From Bacteroidota bacterium (GTDB lineage Bacteria > Bacteroidota > Bacteroidia > Chitinophagales > Chitinophagaceae): DNA of 64,000 bases. The stretch spans positions 134,541 to 198,540 of the forward strand of contig JAFDYD010000009.1 of NCBI GenBank assembly GCA_018267615.1, written 5' to 3'. Of the stretch, positions 29,150 through 37,872 are shown one piece after another. How positions within the stretch are numbered: position 1 is the stretch's first letter; every line of letters begins with the position of its first letter. The notes under the pieces were generated by a model. The model ran no database searches. It was given only the letters and a program-made list of their open reading frames with translations, and was not told the origin of the DNA. Made by a program: the position numbers and the translations under genes.

Positions 29150-30304
29150 ATGGCCAAACGCATTGTTGTAACAGTTATATCAGATCTCGTAACAGATCAA
29201 CGGGTGCACAAAGTGTGTCAGACATTGCACGATGCCGGTTATGAAATTTTGTTGATTGGCGCAAAAAAAAAGAAAAGCCTGCCTCTCGAAAAAAGAGATT
29301 ATAAAGCAATTCGTATCCCGCTATTATTTCAACGAAAAATATTTTTCTTTCTTGAGTTCAATACAAGGCTGTTTCTAAAATTACTTTTTACAAAAGCGGA
29401 TATTTTTCTCGGAAATGACCTCGATGTGATGGCTGCTACTTTTTTTGCGGGTCGATGGAAAAAAAAGCAGATCGTGTATGACACGCATGAATATTATATG
29501 GCGATGGCAGGGCTCGACAATAAAATAATTAGAAAAAAAATATGGAAGACACTCGAATCTTATATTTTTCCGCGCCTTCAATTTATTTACACGATCTGTG
29601 ATTCCTTTTGCGAACTCTATCGAAAGGATTACGGCAAAGAACTAAGAACAGTAAGAAATGTACCTTACCTGCACGATAAAAGTCCAAATGCTGATCCACA
29701 GTTGTTAAAAAAAATAGATGCGCTGATTCCGCAAAATAAAAAATTGCTGATATTCCAGGGAGCTGGAATCAATCCACATCGGGGCGTTGAAGAATTGGTG
29801 CTTGCGATGCGATTTCTTGATTCAAAAAAATATCATTTGTTACTTGTCGGCGGAGGAGATATTTTTTCTTTGATAGAAGAGATGATTCATGAACATAAGC
29901 TGGAAGAAATCATTACAGTAATTCCAAAAGTTCCGTTCCAGGTGCTCCGGCATATAACAAGGCAGGCACATCTCGGTCTTTCGCTAGACAAGCCGGATAA
30001 TTTGAATCATCGCTATGGTCTTCCCAATAAAATTTTCGATTATCTACACGCTGGACTGCCAGTGTTGGTAAGTCGTCTTGTTGAATTAGAAAAAATTGTG
30101 AACTTTTACCGCGTCGGAACATTTATAGAAAATCATGATCCAAATCATATTGCGGCTTGCATAGAATCAGCATTTGAAAACACAGATAGTATGAAACTGT
30201 GGAAAGAAAACACGGTAATCGCGAAAAAAGAACTGAATTGGGAAAACGAAGGCAAAATTGTTTTGGAAATATTTAAACAAGTAGCGGCTGAAAAGGTTAA
30301 TTAA
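29150..30304 (+). CDS. Glycosyltransferase, GT-B fold (GT4-like)
   Basis: A 384-residue cytoplasmic or membrane-associated sugar transferase. The N-terminal domain has V-I-S-D-L-V-T-D-Q-R-V-H-K and Y-D-T-H-E-Y-Y near residue 110. The C-terminal nucleotide-sugar domain has F-Q-G-A-G-I-N-P-H-R-G-V-E-E-L near residue 203 and the G-L-P-N-K-I-F-D-Y-L-H-A-G-L-P-V-L segment near 290. It probably adds one sugar in the glycan started with the neighbouring wecB. Donor and acceptor unknown. Confidence 0.88.
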   Translation: MAKRIVVTVISDLVTDQRVHKVCQTLHDAGYEILLIGAKKKKSLPLEKRDYKAIRIPLLFQRKIFFFLEFNTRLFLKLLFTKADIFLGNDLDVMAATFFAGRWKKKQIVYDTHEYYMAMAGLDNKIIRKKIWKTLESYIFPRLQFIYTICDSFCELYRKDYGKELRTVRNVPYLHDKSPNADPQLLKKIDALIPQNKKLLIFQGAGINPHRGVEELVLAMRFLDSKKYHLLLVGGGDIFSLIEEMIHEHKLEEIITVIPKVPFQVLRHITRQAHLGLSLDKPDNLNHRYGLPNKIFDYLHAGLPVLVSRLVELEKIVNFYRVGTFIENHDPNHIAACIESAFENTDSMKLWKENTVIAKKELNWENEGKIVLEIFKQVAAEKVN

Positions 30305-30308
30305 ACAG

Positions 30309-31433
30309 ATGAGCACAAAACATCTGCATATCGTTTGTCACGATGTCCCCTACCCGCCTGATTACGGTGGCGTGTTCGATCTTTTCTATAAAATAAAAAT
30401 GCTTTCGTCTGCCGGCGTGCAAATTCATTTGCATTGTTTTGAATATGGACGTGGTGAACAGGAAGAATTAAATAAATACTGTACAGAAGTAAAATATTAT
30501 TCGAGGAAATTAGGCCACAAAAGTTTTTCGCATAAGCTGCCTTATATCGTTTGTTCAAGATCGAACCATGAATTACTGGATGATCTTTTGCAGGACGATT
30601 ACCCAATACTGGTCGAAGGAATCCATTGCTCCTACCTGCTCAATGATCCGCGGTTCAACGATAGAAAAATAATATTGCGATTACACAATGTGGAATGGCT
30701 TTACTACAAACAACTTTATCAAACTTCCACTTCTTTCTTTAAAAAATTATATTATCTCCACGAAAGCAAAACACTAAAACAGTACGAACAAAGTATTGCC
30801 GACAAAGCACTCACAATCGCAGTGAGTGAGCAGGATATCGTTTTTTATAAAGAGGAATTTGGTGCAAAAAATATCTATTACCTGCCGGTCTTTTTACCCT
30901 TCGATCGTGTTATGTCGCAAACAGGAAAAGGATGTTATTGTTTGTATCACGGAAATTTATCAGTCGCAGAAAATGAAAAAACGGTGATCTGGTTATTGGA
31001 AGAAGTTTTTAACGATCTGTCGCTGCCAGTCGTTATTGCCGGAAAAAATCCATCCGCGTATCTTGAAAAAATGATTGAACAACATTCATGTGCATGCCTG
31101 GTTGCTGATCCTTCGGAGGATGAAATGCAGGATATTATCGGCAAAGCGCAGGTGAATGTGTTGCCTTCCTTCAACTGTACCGGCATTAAATTGAAATTAT
31201 TGAATGCACTTTTTAATGGACGCCATTGCGTAGTGAATGAGCAAACAATCAAAAACACCGGACTCGAAGATATCTGTCATATCGGTTCTGATCCGTATGA
31301 ATTAAAAGATATCATTTCAGAAATTTTTGAAAGCCCCTTTGAAGAAGAAGAAATCGAACGTAGAAAAAATATATTGCTGAATCATTATGACAATGAAAAA
31401 AATGTCCAGCAACTTATTCAATGGATATGGTAG
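30309..31433 (+). CDS. Glycosyltransferase, GT-B fold
   Basis: A 374-residue glycosyltransferase, 4 bases after the previous one. The N-terminal part has P-Y-P-P-D-Y-G-G-V-F-D, typical of GT-B enzymes that bind acceptors at a Gly-rich loop, and L-R-L-H-N-V-E-W. The C-terminal half has Y-H-G-N-L-S-V-x-E-N and G-I-K-L-K-L-L-N-A-L-F-N-G. It ends with W-I-W and overlaps the ftsE 3' end by 20 bases (tail to tail). Substrate unknown. Confidence 0.82.
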   Translation: MSTKHLHIVCHDVPYPPDYGGVFDLFYKIKMLSSAGVQIHLHCFEYGRGEQEELNKYCTEVKYYSRKLGHKSFSHKLPYIVCSRSNHELLDDLLQDDYPILVEGIHCSYLLNDPRFNDRKIILRLHNVEWLYYKQLYQTSTSFFKKLYYLHESKTLKQYEQSIADKALTIAVSEQDIVFYKEEFGAKNIYYLPVFLPFDRVMSQTGKGCYCLYHGNLSVAENEKTVIWLLEEVFNDLSLPVVIAGKNPSAYLEKMIEQHSCACLVADPSEDEMQDIIGKAQVNVLPSFNCTGIKLKLLNALFNGRHCVVNEQTIKNTGLEDICHIGSDPYELKDIISEIFESPFEEEEIERRKNILLNHYDNEKNVQQLIQWIW

Positions 31434-32103
31434 CATTATCGATCACACGTCCTTTTTCCGTACGCAACATTCTTGCAGGAAATTTATGAACGACTCTATA
31501 ATCATGCGTAGCCATGATAACAGTCGTTCCATAATCTTTTGATATCTGGAAGAGGAGTTGCATGATTTCATCCGCCGTTTCCGGATCAAGATTTCCAGTC
31601 GGCTCATCCGCCAAAATTAATTTCGGAGAATTTAATAACGCTCTTGCAATATCGACGCGCTGTTGTTCACCGCCGCTCATTTCAAAAGGCATTTTGAATC
31701 CTTTTGATTTCAAGCCCACTTTATCCAGCACGTCGGCAATCTTTTCGTTCATCAATTTTTCGTGTTTCCATCCTGTAGCTCTCAAAACGAATTTGAGATT
31801 GTCACTTACATTTCTATCGGTGAGTAATTGAAAATCCTGGAAAACCACGCCCAGATTACGGCGCAGGTACGGAACTTTTTTCCAGTTCATCTCGCGCAAA
31901 TTAAATCCGACTACCTGTCCCTCTCCTTCTTTTAAAGGAAGGTCGCCATACAAAGTCTTCAGAAGGCTCGATTTCCCGGTTCCGGTTTTGCCCACGAGAT
32001 ACACAAATTCTGCTTTGTTCAAAGAAATATTTACGTTTCCAAGAATGAGGGTATTACTCTGGTATATGTTAACGTTCCTTAATTCAGCAATGACTTCTGC
32101 CAT
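31414..32103 (-). CDS. ftsE: Cell division ATPase FtsE
   Basis: The ABC ATPase that works with FtsX to control peptidoglycan hydrolases at division. The 229 residues have Walker A G-K-T-G-T-G-K-S, signature M-S-G-G-E-Q-Q-R, Walker [13 protein letters not shown] and the H-loop A-T-H-D. Overall similarity to FtsE is stronger than to LolD-type ATPases (the L-x-E-x-x-G-Q-V-x-G-x-x-L start). No ftsX lies beside it. It has its own -7 box and overlaps the convergent glycosyltransferase by 20 bases. Confidence 0.85.
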   Translation of the reverse strand: MAEVIAELRNVNIYQSNTLILGNVNISLNKAEFVYLVGKTGTGKSSLLKTLYGDLPLKEGEGQVVGFNLREMNWKKVPYLRRNLGVVFQDFQLLTDRNVSDNLKFVLRATGWKHEKLMNEKIADVLDKVGLKSKGFKMPFEMSGGEQQRVDIARALLNSPKLILADEPTGNLDPETADEIMQLLFQISKDYGTTVIMATHDYRVVHKFPARMLRTEKGRVIDNATISIE

Positions 32104-32135
32104 AAATAATTATTAGAATTCGATGGTTAGATAAA

Positions 32136-32143
32136 CAAAAATA
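32136..32143 (-). promoter_or_regulatory. Candidate -7 box for ftsE
   Basis: On the minus strand TATTTTTG, a TAnnTTTG match, lies 32 bases before the ftsE ATG at 32103, implying a leader of about 25 bases. Confidence 0.4.
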
Positions 32144-32179
32144 AAGAAACCGTGTGACTTCATTAACGGCTCCACGTAA

Positions 32180-32247
32180 TCCTTCGACTTCGCTCGGGAT
32201 AATGGCTGACTTCGATCCATCCTTCCATCCTTCGACTACGCTCCGGA
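32180..32247. repeat. Two diverged copies of a TCCTTCGACTWCGCTC repeat
   Basis: TCCTTCGACTTCGCTCGGGA (32180-32199) recurs as TCCTTCGACTACGCTCCGGA (32228-32247), three differences, in the gap between ftsE and the amino-acid dehydrogenase gene. The unit is relatively GC-rich and looks like a fragment of a dispersed intergenic repeat. Confidence 0.55.
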
Positions 32248-32275
32248 CGGTTTTCTCAAATGCGGGTGTTTAGCA

Positions 32276-33526
32276 TCAACCAAATCTTTCCACTTCAAAA
32301 GCCTTCACATCAATACTGGTTTTTCGATCGTGTACTATCTCATCAACCAATTTGCCCGTTCCTGCACCCAAACTCAGTCCTAACATGGAATGTCCTGTTG
32401 CTATAATAACGTTTTTATATTTTTTTATTCTGCCGATATAGGGCAGGCCGTCCGCGGAACAAGGGCGATAACCGTACCAAACCTTCTCTTGCGCAGGCAT
32501 GGGGATATTAAATTCGGGGAAATATCTTTTCACTGCATTTAAAATACCAACGACTCTGTTCATTCGTGGTGGCGTTTTTGTAGAAGTAATTTCCATCGTA
32601 CCTCCGAAACGTATTTTATTACCATCCATTGGAGTGATGGCCACTCGTCCTTCCATTAAAACCGCAGGATGATTCAATTTGTACGGTGAATCATCTAACG
32701 TTACCGAGTAACCGCGTCCGGGCACTAGTGGTAATTTTGTGTCAAGCAAACTTGCAATCTCCCTACTCCATGAACCGGCTGCCACTACGATCTCATCCGC
32801 TTCAAATGACTGATCCGCGGTAAAAATTTTTTTTACTGCTTCATGATCAGACTCGATTTTTTTTACTTCCTGGTTAGATAATAAAACAACTCCGTTTTTT
32901 TTCAAATGATCAATGAGTGATTTCATCAAAAGGTTCGGATACAGATGTGCATCGCATTTAAATAAAACAGCACCCAATGCATTGATGGTTGTTTGTGGTT
33001 CCATTTTCTGCAGCGCTTCTTTGTCCAGCATCATAGCATCTAGTCCCAACTCGTGGGCTTTTTCCAAAGCATGATGTGCATGTTCTGCTTTTTCTTCGGT
33101 CTGAAATATTTCCATCAAGCCCTTATGCTCATACGAAAATTTAAAATCAGTAAGCTTTGTCCACGATTCGTACTCGTGCTGGCTGAGTAAAGCAATATCA
33201 CGCAACGGAATTGCCGCGGCTTCAACCTGTTTGTTATTTGCACTCTTGATAAATTGAAGCCCCCATTCTATTAAGGGCCAGTTCAACCGCGGCTGAACAT
33301 AGAAAGGACTTTTAGAATTAAACATCCATTTGAATCCCTGTTTCACAATTCCGGGAGTAGCAAGCGGAATAAAATGACTGGGGCAAACATATCCTGCATT
33401 TCCATAAGAGCAGTTGTTGGAAAAATCATTTTTATCCAGTACGGTTACATTGCAGCCGGATCGCTTCAGATAGAGGGCCGTGCTCAATCCAACAATCCCT
33501 CCGCCGATGATGATAACATTTCTCAT
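32276..33526 (-). CDS. FAD-dependent D-amino-acid dehydrogenase-like oxidoreductase (DadA type)
   Basis: Oxidative deamination of a D- or imino acid is the likely role. From ATG 33526 the 416 residues open with the FAD-binding I-I-G-G-G-I-V-G-L-S-T-A-L-Y-L and D-K-N-D-F, and contain C-S-Y-G-N-A-G-Y near residue 40 as in DadA proteins. The substrate domain ends with G-Y-R-P-C-S-A-D-G-L-P-Y-I-G and G-H-S-M-L-G-L-S-L-G-A-G-T-G. The longer open frame to 33637 reads through intergenic repeat DNA and is rejected. It could also act on hydroxyproline or sarcosine-like substrates. Confidence 0.82.
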   Translation of the reverse strand: MRNVIIIGGGIVGLSTALYLKRSGCNVTVLDKNDFSNNCSYGNAGYVCPSHFIPLATPGIVKQGFKWMFNSKSPFYVQPRLNWPLIEWGLQFIKSANNKQVEAAAIPLRDIALLSQHEYESWTKLTDFKFSYEHKGLMEIFQTEEKAEHAHHALEKAHELGLDAMMLDKEALQKMEPQTTINALGAVLFKCDAHLYPNLLMKSLIDHLKKNGVVLLSNQEVKKIESDHEAVKKIFTADQSFEADEIVVAAGSWSREIASLLDTKLPLVPGRGYSVTLDDSPYKLNHPAVLMEGRVAITPMDGNKIRFGGTMEITSTKTPPRMNRVVGILNAVKRYFPEFNIPMPAQEKVWYGYRPCSADGLPYIGRIKKYKNVIIATGHSMLGLSLGAGTGKLVDEIVHDRKTSIDVKAFEVERFG

Positions 33527-33588
33527 AACGGCTGCAATAATAGTATGGAAAAACGAAAAATAGAAAAGAGGGTGCGGGGGAAAGAAAC

Positions 33589-33708
33589 AAGGAACAAGAT
33601 TCAAGGTACAAGATTCAAGGTACAAGACACTTTGCAATTCGAATCTTGTACCTTGAATCTTGTACCTTGTACCTTGTACCTTGCTCCTTGTTACTTATAC
33701 CTTGTGCC
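33589..33708. repeat. GTACCTTG array with 23-bp perfect inverted arms
   Basis: Copies of AAGGTACAAGATTC on the left face GAATCTTGTACCTT copies on the right; arms 33594-33616 and 33641-33663 are perfectly complementary. Further GTACCTT units continue head to tail to 33690. The array ends directly at the stop codon of the sugar transferase. The same unit builds the elements at 50499-50597 and 52579-52754. Confidence 0.9.
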
Positions 33709-34404
33709 TTACATATTACGCAGCAATGGTTTCAACCAAAAAGCAAATTGTTGAGCAATTGTTTTTCTTAATATGCGAAGATCAAGTTTGAAGCTGGCAT
33801 TTCGTATGTAAAACGCATCCCATTGGTATCGTCCAAAAATACTTTCAATATCTGGCGCAGGACCAGAGAACCCTCTCACTTGGGCAAGACCGGTAATGCC
33901 GGGTCGCAAAATGGTTCTGAATTCGTAGTCTTTGATCAACGAAGAAAATTTATCATGATCCGCATGCATATGCGGCCTCGGCCCGATAATGCTCATATCA
34001 CCCATCAATACATTTAAAAATTGAGGAAGCTCATCGATATTAGAATGTCGAAGAAAATTTCCGATGAATGTTATCCTGTGATCTTTTGCCGAAGCCTGAA
34101 GAATATCCGCATCTTTATTGATCACCATCGATCTGAACTTATAACAAGCAAACTCAACTCCGCCTCTGCCAATTCTTTTTTGCAAAAAGAATACCGGTCC
34201 CCTAGAATCCAATAATATCAGAATCGCTAAGAGTGGGGTAAGCCAACTCAATATGGTGAGAATGACGATGAGCGAGATAACGATGTCGGATATCCTTTTC
34301 CAGGCAAAAAAATATTTCTTATCGTCGAGATAAATATTAGCAATCCGCTTCTTCTTTGCCACGGATATATCGGCAATGGAAATAAAATCTGAATCTGTGC
34401 GCAT
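33709..34404 (-). CDS. Undecaprenyl-phosphate sugar phosphotransferase (WcaJ/WbaP C-terminal type)
   Basis: A priming enzyme that moves a sugar-1-phosphate to the lipid carrier, starting a surface glycan. The 231 residues have one N-terminal hydrophobic hairpin (I-V-I-S-L-I-V-I-L-T, about residues 40-65), then G-P-V-F-F-L-Q-K-R-I-G-R-G-G, the Y-K-F-R-S-M motif, L-R-x-x-x-I-D-E-L-P-Q-x-x-N-V-x-x-G-D-M-S-I-I-G-P-R-P, and R-P-G-I-T-G-L-A-Q-V-R-G. It lacks the large N-terminal membrane module of full WcaJ. Adjacent glycan genes fit this role. Confidence 0.92.
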   Translation of the reverse strand: MRTDSDFISIADISVAKKKRIANIYLDDKKYFFAWKRISDIVISLIVILTILSWLTPLLAILILLDSRGPVFFLQKRIGRGGVEFACYKFRSMVINKDADILQASAKDHRITFIGNFLRHSNIDELPQFLNVLMGDMSIIGPRPHMHADHDKFSSLIKDYEFRTILRPGITGLAQVRGFSGPAPDIESIFGRYQWDAFYIRNASFKLDLRILRKTIAQQFAFWLKPLLRNM

Positions 34405-34613
34405 CTCGTTAATCTTTGGCGCATTGTCATCTTCCGATAACTGTTATTACCGAAAAATCAACAAAGCAACCTTTTGGAAAAATTGTTTGTACTGATTTAT
34501 AGAGCATACGGAATGGATACTGTGACAGTTGCTTATTTCCCGACATATAACTGACAGATGAATATACCGGCTGATATTACCACTAACCTCTTATTATATT
34601 TTAAGTAATTATT

Positions 34614-35573
34614 ATGGAAATGGATTTACGACAAAGTATTCTCAAAGTATTGGCCTATTTTGATCTTTTCGACTATCCATTAACGAAAGAAGAGATCTTT
34701 CTCTTCTTAGACCAGCGTGTTGACGCTAATGATTTGAAAACAAGTCTTTCCAGGCTGGCGACAGAACGGATAATTTTTAAATTCAATGATTTCTACTCTC
34801 TGAAAAATGAATCCGGGTTATTAAAAAAAAGAATCGATGAAAATAATTATGCACAAACGCTATTAACTACGGCGCGCCGCATCTCCAAATTCCTTTTCAG
34901 ATTTCCATATATTAAGGGCGTAGGCATTTCAGGCTCGTTATCTAAGAATGTGGCTAATGAAGAATCGGATATAGATTATTTTATCATCACCACATCGAAC
35001 CGGTTATGGATTGCAAGAACCATTACACATCTCTTTAAAAAATTCACGTTTATAACCGGCCACCAGCATTGGTATTGTATGAACTATTATGTAGATGAAG
35101 CGGGCCTGCAAATAGAAGAGAAAAATATTTTTACTGCCACGGAACTATTAACGCTCGTCCCTGTATGCGGGAACGGAACTATGCAAAAGTTTTTCAAGGA
35201 AAATGACTGGGCAAGAATCTATTTCCCAAATTATAAATTGTCGTTAACAAATCCACCCACTAAAACATTTCATACTGGATTCAGAAAACTCGCTGAATTT
35301 TTCTTCAATAATAAATTCGGAGACTGGCTCGACAATTACCTCATGCAGGTCACAAAAAAAAGATGGAAGAAAAAGGAAGAAAAAGTAAAACTAAACATTA
35401 AAGGCAACAGGATGGGATTAAATGTCGGCAAACATTTCTGCAAGCCTAATCCGGCATTTTTTCATGCAAGTGTATTATCGAAATATGCGGCCAGGCTGAA
35501 TGAAATCGAAAAGCAATTAAGTAAAGCGAATGCCAGCGAAAAATATTTTAGTCTCGCAAAAAAAGAAGTATAA
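34614..35573 (+). CDS. Nucleotidyltransferase-fold protein with N-terminal winged-helix-like region
   Basis: This 319-residue protein has the polymerase-beta signature G-S-L-S-K-N-V-A-N-E-E-S-D-I-D-Y-F, residues 107-123, with the metal-binding Asp pair at D119 and D121. The preceding 90 residues (A-Y-F-D-L-F-D-Y-P-L-T-K-E-E-I, then S-R-L-A-T-E-R-I-I) look like a winged helix. The long C-terminal part is basic and helical. Function unknown: a sugar- or lipid-carrier-related nucleotidyl transfer or a regulatory role are both possible. A second ATG lies two codons in. It is divergent from the sugar transferase. Confidence 0.75.
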   Translation: MEMDLRQSILKVLAYFDLFDYPLTKEEIFLFLDQRVDANDLKTSLSRLATERIIFKFNDFYSLKNESGLLKKRIDENNYAQTLLTTARRISKFLFRFPYIKGVGISGSLSKNVANEESDIDYFIITTSNRLWIARTITHLFKKFTFITGHQHWYCMNYYVDEAGLQIEEKNIFTATELLTLVPVCGNGTMQKFFKENDWARIYFPNYKLSLTNPPTKTFHTGFRKLAEFFFNNKFGDWLDNYLMQVTKKRWKKKEEKVKLNIKGNRMGLNVGKHFCKPNPAFFHASVLSKYAARLNEIEKQLSKANASEKYFSLAKKEV

Positions 35574-35594
35574 GTATTGAGCATTTGTGAATTC

Positions 35595-36401
35595 TCAAAC
35601 AGATTCCTTTTTCAAAATAATACAGTAATGATCAGCAAGGGAGGAAAATGCTGAACGTTTACCAAGGCCATATTCCCATTTATTCAATTTATTCAGCCAT
35701 GATTGATGACCGGCAAAAGACTTTTCCATATATGTCGGGGGAAGAAACAAACCGACTGGATAACTACGATCATGCACAAAATAAGGATTGAACAATTTTG
35801 CGAAGCCGCGAGGTGAATAATAATAAACCGGCATGCTATGTCCTTCGATGACAAATAAATTATTTTTTCTCCATCGGCGAAAGGCAACCCTGGGCTGTAT
35901 TTGAATACCATAATACAAGAGTTCCCAAAGGCAAAAACGACTCAATACCACAAAAAACAAATGCCCATCGGGCCGAAGCATTGTACAAAAATTCTTTCCC
36001 AATTGCGAAATTTCTGAACTATTCGCGCAGTTGATTCCTGCGAAATTTGAAAAAACAAGATCAAATTTTTGCTTGGAAAATTTTGATCCTATTTCGTTAA
36101 ATGAACACTGAACAAAGCGCAAATTGCCCATACCCAAAGTCTCTGCTTTTTTCGAAGACACAGCAATCATTGTCGGTGAAGCATCTGTACCGACCACTTC
36201 ATGCCCCATTTTTGCAAGGCGAATTGCATCTTCACCGGTTCCGCAATTGATCTCCAAAATCCTCAAGGTTCTGCCCCGGCTTTTTAGAAACGGTTCAAGA
36301 TGAAACCATACTTTGTCGCGCTGCAATTGCGCGGTTTGAGATTGCACAAAATTCTCATCATATGTTTCGGCCAGAATATCGAATGGTGTCCGCGTCAGCA
36401 T
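35595..36401 (-). CDS. Class I SAM-dependent methyltransferase
   Basis: A 268-residue methyltransferase from ATG 36401, which sits 4 bases after the stop of the radical SAM gene; the longer frame to 36443 would overlap that gene. Motif I is I-L-E-I-N-C-G-T-G-E-D-A-I-R-L, followed by V-V-G-T-D-A-S-P-T-M and L-D-V-like F-D-L-V-F-S-N-F-A-G. A hydrophobic stretch near residue 150 and a C-terminal Y-Y-Y-S-P-R-G-F suggest a lipid or glycan acceptor. It is last in the nine-gene minus-strand run. Confidence 0.82.
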   Translation of the reverse strand: MLTRTPFDILAETYDENFVQSQTAQLQRDKVWFHLEPFLKSRGRTLRILEINCGTGEDAIRLAKMGHEVVGTDASPTMIAVSSKKAETLGMGNLRFVQCSFNEIGSKFSKQKFDLVFSNFAGINCANSSEISQLGKNFCTMLRPDGHLFFVVLSRFCLWELLYYGIQIQPRVAFRRWRKNNLFVIEGHSMPVYYYSPRGFAKLFNPYFVHDRSYPVGLFLPPTYMEKSFAGHQSWLNKLNKWEYGLGKRSAFSSLADHYCIILKKESV

Positions 36402-36405
36402 GAGA

Positions 36406-37872
36406 TTAAGCAGATTTAAGTTTTTGTTTGTATAATAATTCACTGGCGAAATAATAAGGCATCTTGATCATCTTGATCAATTGCGACAAATGCATTTGTT
36501 TCGGATAAAAAATTGCCTTCTTAAAATTCGCCATCGTCTTTACCCTGATAAAATGTGCGTGCACGTACCGGTGCAATCTTTTGTAAAATTCAGGACTATA
36601 TGTGTTTTTGAACATCACGGCTAGTTCATCCGAATCGGTCCAGTTCGATTTCTGCTTCAGCTCATTTTTTACGCTCTCAAAAAAAACAGTGCCCGGCAAC
36701 GGATAAGAAACTGAAATTCCGATTTCATGCGGCAACAATTTGTTGATCATCGATATCGTCTTCGCAATATCTTCTTTTGTTTCTCCGGGATAACCGAATT
36801 GAATAAAGAAAGAAGGTTTTATTTTATTTTTTTTCAGGAGACCGGTAGCAATTTGAATCTGATCGATGGTGATGCCCTTATCCATCGCATCCAATATTTT
36901 TTGAGATCCGCTTTCAGCTCCAATCCATACATTATCGCATCCTGCACGCTTGAGATCCCGGATATAGTTTTCCTGCAATAATAAATCCGCACGACATTGT
37001 ATTTTAAATTTGAATTGAAGATTTTCTGATTCCACCAGGTTCGCGAATTCATGCACCCATCCCGGTTTCAATCCAAAAATATCATCGCAAAACCAAATAT
37101 GCTCGAAATGAAATTGATCTTTCAACAGCTTCAACTCCTCAACTACTTTTTTGGGTGAACGTGTATTGTAACGATTTCCATAAATTGGTTTAGCGCACCA
37201 GTTGCATTTAAATGGACAGCCACGTGTCGTTGCCATATTCAGCGAAAAAAAACCAGCATGCCTGATCCAGGATTGTCTGTAAGGATCAATATCGATAAGA
37301 TCCCAAGCCGGAATCGGTAAACTATCGAGATCCTTCATCACATTTCTTTTTGCTGTTTTTACAAGCGCCTCTTCTTTTTTAAAAACCAATCCCTCGATCG
37401 AATGCAAATCATCGTTTTCAAATTCAAAAGACTTGATAAGTTCCTGTAATGTCACTTCAGCTTCGCCGAGAATAATAAAGTCTGCGCCTTGTTGTATATA
37501 CTGTTCATAATGATCCGTGGAATCAGAACTCGATACAATTACTCTACATCCATATTTTTTCGCCAGCTTTATCATTTTGAATGCAGCCTCGCGCATATTA
37601 GTCAGGCACATCTTTGTGAGATAATTAAACCCATCATCATATATCACAAAAAAATCTGGCCGCGTATGCTCAAGACGAGAAATTATTTCATCCGGCTGTT
37701 CCGAAAACATCGTATCAAAACAATTTACTTCATAACCTGCTTCCCGTACGCATGCAGCCGCATACAATGTTCCCAATGGAGGATAAGGCAATCCTGTTTC
37801 CCACTGTTTTGGATCAAACCGTAAAAAATAAGAATGCGTAAATAAAACCTTCTTCATATTTTTTGATTTCAT
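36406..37872 (-). CDS. Radical SAM enzyme with B12-binding-type domain (1)
   Basis: From ATG 37872 (overlapping the GT39 stop by one base) the 488 residues begin with a cobalamin-binding-like domain (P-Y-P-P-L-G-T-L-Y-A-A-A-C-V, then G-A-D-F-I-I-L-G-E-A-E). The radical SAM core follows with the cluster motif C-x3-C-x2-C at Cys219, Cys223, Cys226 (G-C-P-F-K-C-N-W-C). The D-x-H-x-x-G histidine motif of base-off B12 proteins is missing: S-S-S-D-S-T-D-H-Y occupies the equivalent strand. Family members methylate unactivated carbons or rearrange rings. Substrate unknown. Confidence 0.85.
   Translation of the reverse strand: MKSKNMKKVLFTHSYFLRFDPKQWETGLPYPPLGTLYAAACVREAGYEVNCFDTMFSEQPDEIISRLEHTRPDFFVIYDDGFNYLTKMCLTNMREAAFKMIKLAKKYGCRVIVSSSDSTDHYEQYIQQGADFIILGEAEVTLQELIKSFEFENDDLHSIEGLVFKKEEALVKTAKRNVMKDLDSLPIPAWDLIDIDPYRQSWIRHAGFFSLNMATTRGCPFKCNWCAKPIYGNRYNTRSPKKVVEELKLLKDQFHFEHIWFCDDIFGLKPGWVHEFANLVESENLQFKFKIQCRADLLLQENYIRDLKRAGCDNVWIGAESGSQKILDAMDKGITIDQIQIATGLLKKNKIKPSFFIQFGYPGETKEDIAKTISMINKLLPHEIGISVSYPLPGTVFFESVKNELKQKSNWTDSDELAVMFKNTYSPEFYKRLHRYVHAHFIRVKTMANFKKAIFYPKQMHLSQLIKMIKMPYYFASELLYKQKLKSA

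Noticed and set aside
33526..33637. N-terminal extension of the D-amino-acid dehydrogenase-like gene
   Set aside because: The added residues read through GTACCTTG repeat DNA and precede the FAD-binding start M-R-N-V-I-I-I-G-G-G.
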